DNA of 64,000 nt from Paenibacillus sp. S150 (GCF_019352175.1 NZ_JACBYI010000014.1:93480-157479); one strand, 5' to 3'; positions 35,267 through 46,520 are shown, numbered from the stretch's first letter. The notes: a model not told the origin generated them from the sequence alone. Program-made: numbers and translations.

Positions 35267-35431
35267 GATTATTCTCTCCTCTGTCTTTGGATGGGCTCCG
35301 TGAGTTGTGCGGCGATGTGTCAGATAACTTATCAATGGAGGTATGGATATATCTTCATATGTCATTTTACATCCCCTAATCAGCCGGTTACAACGGTAAA
35401 ACAGATGAATTAACAGTAGCTTCATTCAATA

Positions 35432-35448
35432 TGTAAGAAAATATAACA
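35432..35448. promoter_or_regulatory. GlnR/TnrA-type box upstream of anfH
   Basis: TGTAAGAAAATATAACA is an exact match to TGTNA-N7-TNACA, the nitrogen-control operator known from Bacillus and from Paenibacillus nif promoters. It lies about 190 bp upstream of the anfH -35 element and about 170 bp upstream of the ferredoxin start, so it could serve either. Confidence 0.6.
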
Positions 35449-35622
35449 CAAAGTTGATGTAAGCGCTCTTTTGCGTAAAATGATTGCGCTTTTATAAAGG
35501 AAAGGTTGCTTTTGTACGGATTATAACGGATATTTTCTGTCTTTTTTTGTTGAAATAGCGTTTCCAATTTACCATTTACGAATGTTTCCTTATGTTCCTT
35601 GGAGTATGGTTCGGTTATGCCG

Positions 35623-36535
<913 letters not shown>

Positions 36536-36627
36536 TACCCAATTCAGGCTTTTCTTACAAAATTGATTTTTGCGAAATTATTCTGTTGCCCAATAATATT
36601 ATGCTCATAAAACTTTAGGAGGAATGA

Positions 36628-38190
<1,563 letters not shown>

Positions 38191-38208
38191 CGGAAGGAGG
38201 GAGAGACC

Positions 38209-38559
38209 GTGGAAGATTTGATGAATGAGAGAGTCGCGCAGCTGGAAAATTATATTATGAAAAAATGCCTGTGGCAGTTTCACTCCCGCACATGGGACAG
38301 AGAGAAGCAAAACGAGGGCGTTCTCACAAAAACAACACAGATTCTGTGCGATGAGCCTGTGGACAAAGGAACCCCGGCGGACCGCTGCTATTGGGCCGAT
38401 GCCGTAGTTCTGGCCGAAGAGTATACCAAGCGGTTCGATTGGCTGGCTGAAATGGGCAAAGAGGAAATCAAGCTGCTGATGCAGGCGCTGAAAGAGCGGA
38501 TCGACTATGTAACCATTACCGGATCGCTGAACAAGGAACTGACCGTCAAGCAGTATTAA
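38209..38559 (+). CDS. anfG: Iron-only nitrogenase delta subunit AnfG
   Basis: 116 residues, a subunit found only in the vanadium and iron-only nitrogenases, so its presence confirms an alternative enzyme. WQFHSRTWDREKQNEGVL and DRCYWADAVVLAEEYTKRF are characteristic. It binds the outside of the alpha chain and is needed for cofactor insertion. GTG 38209 is well placed behind GGAAGGAGGG; ATG 38221 is a less likely start. It lies 18 bp after anfD. Confidence 0.96.
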   Translation: MEDLMNERVAQLENYIMKKCLWQFHSRTWDREKQNEGVLTKTTQILCDEPVDKGTPADRCYWADAVVLAEEYTKRFDWLAEMGKEEIKLLMQALKERIDYVTITGSLNKELTVKQY

Positions 38560-38630
38560 TGCAGCAATATTGCAATAACAGGTCCAGCTACAATTGGACG
38601 CGCACATGAATAATCGGAGGGGGTAATACT

Positions 38631-40019
38631 ATGACTTGTGAAATCGTTCAAAAGGAACGCGGCGGTGTTATTAATCCGATATTCACTTGCCAGCCTGCAG
38701 GCGCGCAGTATGCCAGTATCGGAATCAAGGATTGTATCGGAATTGTCCATGGCGGACAGGGCTGCGTTATGTTTGTCCGTCTGCTGTTCTCCCAGCATTT
38801 CAAAGATAATTTTCTGCTTGCCTCTTCTTCCGTGCATGAGGATGGGGCGGTGTTTGGCGCATTGAACCGTGTCGAGGAAGCGGTCGATGTCCTGCTCATG
38901 CGTTACCCCGATATCAAGGTAGTGCCGATCATCACCACCTGCTCCACAGAGGTCATCGGCGACGATGTGGACGGTGTGATTCTGAAGCTCAACAGCGGGC
39001 TGCTCAAGGAAAAATACGCTGGCCGCGAAGTGCATTTGATTGCGGTTCATACGCCCAGCTTTGTGGGCAGCCAGGTGAGCGGGTACGACGTGGCTGTTGA
39101 TGCTTTTGTAAGGCATTTTGCACGCAGGGACCAGCCAAACGGCAAGCTGAATCTGATTACCGGCTGGGTTAATCCCGGAGATGTGACGGCGCTCAAGCAC
39201 CTGCTGGCCGAAATGCAGGTGGATGCGACGGTGCTGTTTGAAATAGAAAGCTTTGATTCCCCGATTATGCCGGATAAAAGCGGAGAATCGCACGGCAGCA
39301 CCACCATTGCGGATCTGACCGGAACAGCCGACGCAGTGGCCACTATCGCGCTCAACAAATACGAAGGCGGCAAAGCCGCGAAGTATCTGGAGGATGAGTT
39401 CGGGATTCCCGCGGTCATCGGGCCTACGCCGATCGGCATCCGCAACACGGATACTTTTTTACAGAACGTCAAGAACCTGACAGGCAAACCCATCCCGGAA
39501 TCCCTGGTTCGTGAACGGGGCATTGCCATCGATGCGCTGGCTGATCTGGTGCACATGTTCCTTGCCGACAAGAAGGTTGCAATCTATGGACATCCCGATC
39601 TGGTAATCGGTCTTGCCGAATTCTGTATCGATCTGGAAATGAAGCCTGTACTGCTGCTTCTCGGTGACGACAACACCACTTACAAAAATGATCCCCGTAT
39701 CAAGGCGCTGCAGCAGAACGTGGAATTCGGCATGGAAATCGTGCTGAACGCGGATCTGATGGAGCTTGAGAACCGGATTAAGAACAAGGATGTGGAGCTG
39801 GATTTGATTTTGGGCCACTCCAAGGGGCGGTTTACCGCCATTGACAACAATATCCCGATGGTGCGTGTCGGATTTCCGACCTATGACCGCGCGGGACTGT
39901 ACCGCCACCCGACTGTCGGGTATGCCGGCGCCATCCGGCTGGCCGAAGAAATTGCGAATACGCTGTTCACCGACATGGAGTACAAGAGAAATAAGGAATG
40001 GATTCTGAGCGTGTGGTAG
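38631..40019 (+). CDS. anfK: Iron-only nitrogenase beta chain AnfK
   Basis: 462 residues, short like other AnfK proteins (NifK is about 520). P-cluster ligands are Cys20 (FTCQPAGAQ), Cys45 (HGGQGC) and Cys104 (ITTCSTEVIGDDVDG). The final segment YDRAGLYRHPTVGYAGAIRL is typical. Ribosome-binding site GGAGGGGG. It completes the AnfHDGK set. Codon use and GC content resemble the neighbours, so recent transfer is not obvious. Confidence 0.97.
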   Translation: MTCEIVQKERGGVINPIFTCQPAGAQYASIGIKDCIGIVHGGQGCVMFVRLLFSQHFKDNFLLASSSVHEDGAVFGALNRVEEAVDVLLMRYPDIKVVPIITTCSTEVIGDDVDGVILKLNSGLLKEKYAGREVHLIAVHTPSFVGSQVSGYDVAVDAFVRHFARRDQPNGKLNLITGWVNPGDVTALKHLLAEMQVDATVLFEIESFDSPIMPDKSGESHGSTTIADLTGTADAVATIALNKYEGGKAAKYLEDEFGIPAVIGPTPIGIRNTDTFLQNVKNLTGKPIPESLVRERGIAIDALADLVHMFLADKKVAIYGHPDLVIGLAEFCIDLEMKPVLLLLGDDNTTYKNDPRIKALQQNVEFGMEIVLNADLMELENRIKNKDVELDLILGHSKGRFTAIDNNIPMVRVGFPTYDRAGLYRHPTVGYAGAIRLAEEIANTLFTDMEYKRNKEWILSVW

Positions 40020-40105
40020 AACCAGTGTGCAGCTATGGACTTATTAGTGAGAATAATTCGGATAACAAGTGCAATTATTCAGTTATGCGGGAGGAGTGAG
40101 TCGCT

Positions 40106-40531
40106 ATGCTGGTAACGGAAACGGATGTGGAGGCTTTTGAAGAGAATTATCGGGATGCCCTGGGATACCACCGCAGAGCGGAGCAGTTTTTGCGTCAAAA
40201 GCAGCGGTTCAGTCTCGTATTCAATGTAGGCTCAGTAGCACTGGAACGGTACCTTGTCGCCCTGTGCCACCTCTACGGGGTAATGCCGCTTAACCATAAT
40301 TATATCTGTCTTATGAATGCGGTAGAGACGGTTGTGGATGTTCCCAAGGAGCTGAATAAGGAAATCCGGTCTCTGGACTTCATCTTTGGCATCTGTTCGC
40401 TGGATGATTATTTCCACGGCACGCCGAAGCCGGAGGATTCCATCCGTGTCCTGACCATGTGTGAGCAGGTGCGGCAGCTCTTTGACCAGACCAAAATTTC
40501 GCTTGCCAGAGCAGCTTACGTCCAGGGCTGA
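40106..40531 (+). CDS. HEPN-like helical protein in the anf operon
   Basis: 141 residues, predicted all-helical. The segment FNVGSVALERYLVALCHLYG contains Arg-x6-His, like the HEPN-domain motif, and is followed by NHNYICLMNAVETVVDVP. HEPN proteins are small helical-bundle proteins, some RNases, some binding partners. Its size is also near that of AnfR, an accessory protein of proteobacterial anf operons, but I cannot show homology. It lies 86 bp after anfK with its own strong ribosome-binding site (GGGAGGAG) and only one base before the next gene. Function unknown. Confidence 0.75.
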   Translation: MLVTETDVEAFEENYRDALGYHRRAEQFLRQKQRFSLVFNVGSVALERYLVALCHLYGVMPLNHNYICLMNAVETVVDVPKELNKEIRSLDFIFGICSLDDYFHGTPKPEDSIRVLTMCEQVRQLFDQTKISLARAAYVQG

Positions 40532-40532
40532 G

Positions 40533-41249
40533 ATGCGCCTTCATTTTCTGCGGCATATGGCCCTGGAGGACGCGGGCAGCATTGCGGCCTGGGCTTCTGA
40601 TCAGGGGTGCAGCCTTGCCCATACGCTGCTCTATGAGTCAGGGACGCTTCCGGCCATAGACAGCTTTGACTGGCTGCTCATCCTGGGCGGACCCATGAAC
40701 ATTTATGAAGAGGAGCGTTTCCCGTGGCTGGCTGAAGAAAAGCTGTTCATCCGTGCAGCGATTGCTGCGGGGAAGGTGGTTATCGGTTTTTGCCTTGGCG
40801 CCCAGCTGATTGCGGATGTGCTCGGTGGAAGGGTAACGCGAAGCCGTGAGCCTGAAATCGGCTGGCTGCCGGTCCGCTGGAGCGCCCAAGCCCGCGAGCA
40901 TCCGCTCTTCTCCTTTTTTCCGGAAACCTCAATGGTGCTGGAATGGCATTATGATACCTTCAGCGTTCTGCCGCCGGAAGCGGAGGCTCTGGCGGGCAGT
41001 GAAGGCTGCGCCCATCAATTATTTATGTACAAGGAGCGTGTCTTCGGATTCCAGTTCCATCTGGAGGCGAACCCGGAGATGCTGGAGCGGCTGGTTGCAG
41101 TCTGCGGGAGTGACATGCAGAGGCCTTCAGCTTATGTGCAATCGTCTGGAGAGGTACTCGCCCGCAAGGAATATATTGTGCTGAACAACCTCTGGCTGGC
41201 GGAATTTTTGACCCGGCTCAAGGAACTGGAAAGGAGGCGCAAGCTCTAG
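40533..41249 (+). CDS. Class I glutamine amidotransferase domain protein
   Basis: 238 residues. The GATase triad is complete: Cys87 (GFCLGAQ), His176 and Glu178 (QFHLEAN); ILGGPMNIYEE is the oxyanion region. Stand-alone proteins like this resemble the amidotransferase half of GMP synthase and some act as gamma-glutamyl hydrolases. The frame opens at 40461 inside the previous gene, but ATG 40533, one base after the upstream stop, is the likely start. Being fused into the tail of the anf operon is the unusual point: a link to glutamine/nitrogen status or to cofactor chemistry is inferred only. Confidence 0.85.
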   Translation: MRLHFLRHMALEDAGSIAAWASDQGCSLAHTLLYESGTLPAIDSFDWLLILGGPMNIYEEERFPWLAEEKLFIRAAIAAGKVVIGFCLGAQLIADVLGGRVTRSREPEIGWLPVRWSAQAREHPLFSFFPETSMVLEWHYDTFSVLPPEAEALAGSEGCAHQLFMYKERVFGFQFHLEANPEMLERLVAVCGSDMQRPSAYVQSSGEVLARKEYIVLNNLWLAEFLTRLKELERRRKL

Positions 41250-41752
41250 TGGAGCATATCAGCTATAAGCAAAGGGACTGCCGCGACCAGGAAAAAATCG
41301 GAGAATTCCTGACGGCGGCCAGGATTGGCATTGTAGGAATCGGAGGGGATGCTTACCCCTATGCCGTGCCGGTCAATTATGTGTGGCACCAAGGCTCTGT
41401 ATATTTTCATGGCATGGGCTCAGGCAAAAAGGTGCGTTTGCTCGCGGAGAACCCGGCGGTGAGCTTCACCGTTTACCGGGAAGACAGCACGGTGACCGAC
41501 CCGGTACCCTGCAAGGCGGATACCGCCTATTTCAGTGTGATGCTCTTCGGAGAAGCAGCCAAGGTCACCGATATGGGCGAGGCAGCCGGGGTGCTCCAGA
41601 AAATTCTGGACAAGTACACGCCGGGCTTCTATAAGCAGGAGATGTCGGCACGGATGGTGGAGAAATACCGTTCTTCCATGGACGGGAACGGGGTAGCCGT
41701 CTACCGGCTGACTCCGGTTCACCTGACAGCCAAAGAAAATGCAGCGGTCTGA
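41249..41752 (+). CDS. Pyridoxamine 5'-phosphate oxidase-fold flavoprotein (NimA-like)
   Basis: 167 residues with the split-barrel flavin-binding fold of PNPOx/NimA proteins: GIVGIGGDAYPYAVPVNYVW, VYFHGMGSGKKVRLL and VSFTVYRE are typical. NimA-type members reduce nitro compounds or bind heme/FMN. Start GTG 41249 overlaps the previous stop (TAGTG) and has AAGGAGG upstream, so it is coupled to the amidotransferase gene. It ends the anf operon before a terminator. A redox-protection or electron-transfer role near nitrogenase is only a guess. Confidence 0.85.
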   Translation: MEHISYKQRDCRDQEKIGEFLTAARIGIVGIGGDAYPYAVPVNYVWHQGSVYFHGMGSGKKVRLLAENPAVSFTVYREDSTVTDPVPCKADTAYFSVMLFGEAAKVTDMGEAAGVLQKILDKYTPGFYKQEMSARMVEKYRSSMDGNGVAVYRLTPVHLTAKENAAV

Positions 41753-41782
41753 GTAAACGGACGGCCTTCAAGCTTCAAACAG

Positions 41783-41819
41783 AAAAACAGTCTTCTGCTT
41801 CATGGAGGGCTGTTTTTTG
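41783..41819 (+). terminator. Terminator of the anf operon
   Basis: AAAAACAGTC pairs with GGGCTGTTTTTT (with a G-T wobble). It lies 30 bp after the last anf-linked gene. Confidence 0.75.
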
Positions 41820-41829
41820 CTGTGACAAA

Positions 41830-41846
41830 TGTTATGATGCATAACA
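41830..41846. promoter_or_regulatory. GlnR/TnrA-type box upstream of the Rieske oxygenase gene
   Basis: TGTTATGATGCATAACA is an exact TGTNA-N7-TNACA match with 7-bp arms (TGTTATG/CATAACA). It lies about 155 bp upstream of the start codon; AT-rich TATAAT-like sequences (near 41938-41955) follow it at promoter distance. Confidence 0.7.
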
Positions 41847-42002
41847 TTTGAATGAGATTTTTAGTCAAAAATACAAAAACAAATGATTTACGATTGATTT
41901 TTGCAGCAAAACAAGATTAAAATATACACAATAAGTTATATAATATGACATATAATAAATTATCTTTATGTAGTTTATAGTGAGTGGAGAGGTGGGACGA
42001 AC

Positions 42003-43049
42003 ATGATAGAGGAAAACAAGAAACTGGTGCGGGAACCCGAACTTCCCCGTGACTGCACGTTCTCCCCTGAGGACTGGCGTGTGCTGGCGGAATACTGGTA
42101 CCCCGTGGCGATAGCGGATGAGGTGCAGGACAAACCGCTGGCGGTGAAGCTGCTGGATATGAAGCTGGTATGCTACCGCAGTGAAGGCAAGGTTGTGATC
42201 GCACGTGATCTCTGCTTCCACCGGGGGGCGCCGCTGAGCAAGGGCTGGGTGGAAAACGGTGAAATCGTCTGCCCGTACCATGGCTTCCGTTATAACTGCG
42301 AGGGCAAATGCACCGCTGTTCCCGCGCATCCCAGCTCCAAAATCTCACCCAAGCTGAAGCTGATTGTCTACCCGGCTGTTGAGCGCTACGGCTTAATCTG
42401 GACCTGTCTGGGTTCTGCGGCCGAGCAAATTCCGGATTTCCCGGGCTGGGCTGACCCGGACTATATAAATATTTTACCGCCGAGCTTCGATATTGCCGGT
42501 TCGTCCGGCCGTCAGATGGAGGGCTTCCTCGACGTTTCGCATTTCGCTTATGTGCATACGGCAACCTTCGGTGACCGCAACAACACCGAGGTTCCCCAGT
42601 ACAAGGTCAGACGTGAGGGCAATGAGCTGGTAGCTGAATACTGGAGCACGGTCAGCAATTACGGCAAAGGCCAGGAGAATCCGGCCCCGGAGGGCTTCAT
42701 GTGGCTGCGCGAATTCCGCGTGTTCCCGCCGTTTGCCGCCTCGCTTACCGTATATTTTCCCGATGAGGGAAGGCTCAAAATTCTGAACTGTGCATCCCCC
42801 GTTTCTGCCCGCTATACGCGCCTGTTCTGCCCGATCTCCAGGAACTTTGACAAGAGTGCGCCGATTGAGGATACGATTCAGTTCAATCTGCAGGTCTTCG
42901 GGGAGGACGCGGAAATGGTCGAAGCGCAGACTCCCGAGGACCTGCCGCTCGATCTGCAGGCTGAAGCGCATATTCCGGCAGACCGTACGTCTATTGCTTA
43001 CCGCCAGCTGCTGACCGAACTGGGGCTGGGACGCTCTTATACCTCCTGA
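42003..43049 (+). CDS. Rieske [2Fe-2S] non-heme iron oxygenase
   Basis: 348 residues. The Rieske cluster ligands are Cys71-x-His73 (CFHRGAP) and Cys90-x2-His93 (CPYHGF). The catalytic iron site is Asp177, His180 and His185 in FLDVSHFAYVH, the layout of ring-hydroxylating or O-demethylating monooxygenase alpha subunits (VanA/PobA-like). No reductase gene is adjacent. It uses oxygen, which is striking directly after an oxygen-sensitive nitrogenase operon, and a perfect nitrogen-control box lies upstream. Substrate unknown; release of nitrogen from a compound, or oxygen removal, are both untested ideas. Confidence 0.9.
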   Translation: MIEENKKLVREPELPRDCTFSPEDWRVLAEYWYPVAIADEVQDKPLAVKLLDMKLVCYRSEGKVVIARDLCFHRGAPLSKGWVENGEIVCPYHGFRYNCEGKCTAVPAHPSSKISPKLKLIVYPAVERYGLIWTCLGSAAEQIPDFPGWADPDYINILPPSFDIAGSSGRQMEGFLDVSHFAYVHTATFGDRNNTEVPQYKVRREGNELVAEYWSTVSNYGKGQENPAPEGFMWLREFRVFPPFAASLTVYFPDEGRLKILNCASPVSARYTRLFCPISRNFDKSAPIEDTIQFNLQVFGEDAEMVEAQTPEDLPLDLQAEAHIPADRTSIAYRQLLTELGLGRSYTS

Positions 43050-43086
43050 TTTTGCCGCTTTGCCATAATTTGCGGCGCAATATATT

Positions 43087-43133
43087 CCCTTCCTGCTTCC
43101 GTTATGCCGGAGCAAGCGCAGGAAGGGTTTTTG
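43087..43133 (+). terminator. Terminator after the Rieske gene
   Basis: CCCTTCCTGC pairs with GCAGGAAGGG, followed by TTTTTG. Confidence 0.85.
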
Positions 43134-43385
43134 CGTGCGTCAATTGAATAGAAGACGGCTGTCCTATTGCTTTTATCGGCTTAAGCTGTGATAAAGATGG
43201 GCTATTTTCATAAAATTCAAGGTTTTTTTTGCAGTGTTTTTGATGTCTCTGCCCTTGCGTGGATAGCAGACTGGAGAATGGGGGTCCATGTCTGATAAAA
43301 TAGAAGGGAAGAGGACACAACTATTCCAGACTGTACCGGCAGCGGCGCAAAGCAGGACAGGCATCATACCAAAGGAGACTTGATT

Positions 43386-44294
43386 GTGAACGAGAAACTG
43401 AAGCAAGCCTATGGAAGGCTGGGGTTGCCCGAAACCGTAACCAGAGAGGAACTTAACAAGCGGTTCGATCTGCTGCTGAAACGGCGGCGCTCCCTGACCA
43501 CTGAAGCGGAGATAGCTGAGTATGAAGCGGATTTTCAGGCTATCAAGTTTATTCTGGATTCCAGGGATCAGCAGGAAATTCAGGAGGCTGAGGATCAGCG
43601 GCTGGCCAAATACGGCAGTCTTGCCGGCGGCGCGCGTAAATGGGAGCGCTTTATGCGCCTCTACAAAACACATGTCATCATTTCCATTATTGCTGTAATC
43701 GTGCTTGCCTTCGGCGGCAATGCGCTGTATAACAATTGGCAGCATAAGAAGTATCTGGCCACCCTGCCGCCGGTTGATGCGAAGATTATGTTCATCGGCA
43801 ATTTCGGGGTGCAGGACCCGGACGGCAAAATGGATGCGCTGAACCAGGCGATCATCGAGGAGTACCCGGAATGGAAGCGGGTGGACAGCAGCATCGTGTA
43901 TCTTCCCAAGACCGGCGAGGGAGCTGATACACTGGATATGAATTATATGCAAAAAGCCGTGGTGGAGCTGGCGGCGAACTCGCCGGACATTCTTATTCTG
44001 GATGAAGCTACGCTGCAGTGGATCGGCGGGCAGGATGGCTTTCAGAATCTGGAGCCGATCCTTGCGGACGGAAAAATCTCCGGTGATGATCCCCGTCTGA
44101 AATGGGGAACCGTGGGCGAAAGCACCGAGGAACAGCTGTATGCCGTAGATATCACGGACTCGAAGTTTGTAGCTTCGCTGCCCATCAACCATAATACCCA
44201 GTCCATTGAAATTGGAGTGCTGGGCAGGGATGAGCAGAACGACAAAATTCTGAATTTTGTAAAATATATTGCTGAGGAGGGCGCTGCGCAGTAG
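43386..44294 (+). CDS. Hypothetical single-pass membrane protein
   Basis: 302 residues. An N-terminal helical part of about 85 residues (LKQAYGRLGLPETVTREEL, then KRFDLLLKRRRS) loosely recalls a J-domain but lacks the HPD motif. One membrane helix near 97-115 (VIISIIAVIVLAFGGNALY) is followed by an extracytoplasmic domain of about 180 residues (MFIGNFGVQDPDGKMDALNQ, LILDEATLQWIGG). GTG 43386 is spaced well from AAAGGAG; TTG 43380 is too close. It stands alone, convergent with the kinase gene. Function unknown. Confidence 0.75.
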   Translation: MNEKLKQAYGRLGLPETVTREELNKRFDLLLKRRRSLTTEAEIAEYEADFQAIKFILDSRDQQEIQEAEDQRLAKYGSLAGGARKWERFMRLYKTHVIISIIAVIVLAFGGNALYNNWQHKKYLATLPPVDAKIMFIGNFGVQDPDGKMDALNQAIIEEYPEWKRVDSSIVYLPKTGEGADTLDMNYMQKAVVELAANSPDILILDEATLQWIGGQDGFQNLEPILADGKISGDDPRLKWGTVGESTEEQLYAVDITDSKFVASLPINHNTQSIEIGVLGRDEQNDKILNFVKYIAEEGAAQ

Positions 44295-44336
44295 GCGATT
44301 TTCACGAGATTGCCTTCCCGGCGGCTATTTCTATAC

Positions 44337-44384
44337 ATAATGGCGGAACAGAAGGGCATTGCCTCTCCGTTCCGCCATTATTTG
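44337..44384. terminator. Bidirectional terminator
   Basis: ATAATGGCGGAAC and GTTCCGCCATTAT form a 13-bp stem between two convergent genes. Confidence 0.85.
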
Positions 44385-44430
44385 TGTACCGACAGCAGCA
44401 GTGTACAGGTGATGCAGACTTGTCCGGGTG

Positions 44431-45243
44431 TTAGCGCTCCAGACGGTAGCCGCCATGAAAAACAGGGCCGACATATTGGTTGAAGGCATAGCCGCTGCGG
44501 ATGGCTGCGGTGACGAAATCCTTGGCTTTTGCGACTGCTTCAGGCACAGACAATCCGTTAGCCAAGCCGCCTGTGATGGCCGCGGCAAAGGTGCAGCCTG
44601 CACCATGGTTGTGAGCCGGTTCAATTTTGGCGGTTTCCAGTACGGTATATCCGGAGCCGTCGAAAAAAACATCGACCGCTCTATCGCCGCCGAGCGCCTT
44701 GCCGCCCTTGACAACAACATTTTGCGTGCCGCGCAGGTGGATCAGCCGCGCAGCCTCCTTCATTTCATCGATGGAAGCAAGCTTGCCCAGCCCGGAAAGC
44801 ACACCGGCCTCGAACAGATTGGGGGTTGCCACAGTGGCCAGCGGCAGCAGCAGATCACGGATGGCCTCCGCACTTTCCGGATTCAGCACCTCGTCTTCGC
44901 CTTTGCAGACCATGACCGGGTCAATGACAACATTGGTCTGCAGGTTGTCCCTGACCGCTTTCTCGGCAACCCGGACGATCTCCACACTGCCCAGCATGCC
45001 GGTCTTCATGGCGTCAACGGGACCGCCTGAGAATACGGTTTTCAGCTGCTCCGCAACAATGGCCGCATCAATCGGATAGACATTGTGATGCCAGCCGTTG
45101 TCCGGGTCCATCGTAACAATGGTGGTCAAAGCGCTGAAGCCGTAGGTGCCGTACTCCTCAAAGGTTTTGAGATCGGCCTGGATGCCGGCGCCTCCGCTGG
45201 AGTCACTTCCGGCAATGGTTAAGGTTTTAATGATTTTTGACAA
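44431..45243 (-). CDS. Pyridoxine / hydroxymethylpyrimidine kinase (PdxK/ThiD family)
   Basis: 270 residues of the ribokinase-like ThiD/PdxK family. TIAGSDSSGGAGIQADLKTF is the substrate-binding start, DPVMVCKG the middle motif, and HNHGAGCTFAAAITGGLANG the anion hole and catalytic region. Firmicute members of this type phosphorylate pyridoxal/pyridoxine as well as HMP, so the role is in vitamin B6 salvage or thiamine synthesis. TTG 45243 behind AAGGGGACG is preferred; the frame runs on to 45288 but without a ribosome-binding site. Confidence 0.9.
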   Translation of the reverse strand: MSKIIKTLTIAGSDSSGGAGIQADLKTFEEYGTYGFSALTTIVTMDPDNGWHHNVYPIDAAIVAEQLKTVFSGGPVDAMKTGMLGSVEIVRVAEKAVRDNLQTNVVIDPVMVCKGEDEVLNPESAEAIRDLLLPLATVATPNLFEAGVLSGLGKLASIDEMKEAARLIHLRGTQNVVVKGGKALGGDRAVDVFFDGSGYTVLETAKIEPAHNHGAGCTFAAAITGGLANGLSVPEAVAKAKDFVTAAIRSGYAFNQYVGPVFHGGYRLER

Positions 45244-45308
45244 AGCGAACGTCCCCTTCTGATATATGAATAGATGAAGCCTGATCAATTCAGCCTGGTC
45301 CTTTTTAA

Positions 45309-45402
45309 AAATAGAATTTATATGCTTTACGCTATATATTATCCTTCTATTTTTCGCTGAAACACGCCGTCCTTTAAAAGACGGCGAAGCCGTTTCCGCT
45401 TG
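45309..45402 (+). repeat. Dispersed hairpin repeat, copy 3
   Basis: GAATTTATATGCTTTACGC, ATTATCCTTCTATTTTTCGC, TGAAACACGCCGTCC, AAAGACGGCGAAGCCGTTTC and CGCTTG in order. It lies upstream of the kinase gene and downstream of the chimeric gene. Confidence 0.8.
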
Positions 45403-45457
45403 ACTCTACGATATTATAACAAAAATCATGCCCTGTGTCCGCATGCCCGCTCCTAAT

Positions 45458-46312
45458 TTATTGAACTGCCGGCTTCCGCCCTCCAGGTTGTTCGGCGCCA
45501 GCTTCCGTATTCCCGGCAGCGGGAAGAATAAGCGGACCGCTATTGGCTGTGAAAAAGCTTAGTATGGTCTCAAGCACGGCCGCATCCTGTCCGGCAGAGC
45601 CGGAAGATGAGGTCAGCTCCAGCTGGCGGAAAAGATAGCCCCATTCCCCCTCTTCATAGTAGGCGGTTCCTTCCGTTTGATAGTCTTTTGCTTCCGCAGC
45701 GAGCGAATAGCGCACAGTCCGGGCATCCGCTCCTTCGGTTCCCGCCACATACTGCCGTGTGAACGCCGGAGGAATGACGGTAAACCCCTGCTGCTCCGCC
45801 CATCCGGCCTTTCCGGGGAAATAAGTTCCGATACTGCCGGTTGCGCAGCCCGTACAGCCCCAGGCATTATCGGAATAATCCAATCTCTGCTGCGGATCTG
45901 CCGGATCTTCAAGAGCCGTCGCGTAGGAGCCATTGACGCCAGTAACAGCCGATGCCTTCCAGCCTGCGGGTACCAGCAGCATATAAGCGCTGCCGGTGTC
46001 AGCCCGGAAGACTAGCGCCGCCTCAAGTTTGCCTTCCATGTCCGCCGGCAGCGGAAAAGTCATTTTGGGCAATGGAGGCAGGGTATCATACACCGGGCTG
46101 CTTCCGTCATCCAGCACCGGAATCGAAATCATAGCAGCCAGCGGGACCGATACCTCCGCATCTCCGTCTTTCGAGGAAGGGAAGGAAAGGGCGGCGCCAG
46201 TCTCCCGGGCGATATCATCGGCAGCGCTTCTGTTGCGGGCCAGGTAGTAGGCATAGTTCCACACAGCCTCGCCATAGTGCTCCATCAGTGTCTTTAATGC
46301 GGCGGCGGTCAT
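45458..46312 (-). CDS. Chimeric protein: ECF sigma-factor N-terminus fused to a secreted-type domain (DUF4850-like)
   Basis: 284 residues. The first 36 (MTAAALKTLMEHYGEAVWNY then AYYLARNRSAADDIA) read like region 2.1-2.2 of an extracytoplasmic-function sigma factor, but the expected QEVF continuation is replaced by RETGAALSFPSSKDGDAEVS. The remainder (IPVLDDGSSPVYDTLPPLPK, YSDNAWGCTGCATGSIGTYF) resembles a Paenibacillus extracytoplasmic domain which I believe is DUF4850. There is no signal peptide. The best explanation is a deletion that joined a sigma-factor gene to a neighbouring gene. Translation signal AAAGGAAA. Whether the product works is unknown. Confidence 0.7.
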   Translation of the reverse strand: MTAAALKTLMEHYGEAVWNYAYYLARNRSAADDIARETGAALSFPSSKDGDAEVSVPLAAMISIPVLDDGSSPVYDTLPPLPKMTFPLPADMEGKLEAALVFRADTGSAYMLLVPAGWKASAVTGVNGSYATALEDPADPQQRLDYSDNAWGCTGCATGSIGTYFPGKAGWAEQQGFTVIPPAFTRQYVAGTEGADARTVRYSLAAEAKDYQTEGTAYYEEGEWGYLFRQLELTSSSGSAGQDAAVLETILSFFTANSGPLILPAAGNTEAGAEQPGGRKPAVQ

Positions 46313-46520
46313 GCTGGCGGTTTCCTTTGTTGCTCCAGAAATGCTGTTCCCCCCTTGCTCTCTATTGTAGAGACCTCTGCATCGCTGGAAAAGTTTCTTT
46401 TTTGGAATGAAAATCCGGCGGAAAATTCAGCACAAGCGGCAGCGGATCTGGGTAAGAACAAGGGTTCCAATTGAAAAAGGCAGCATATTCATATAGAAGT
46501 ACAACGCTTAGGAGGTCGCC

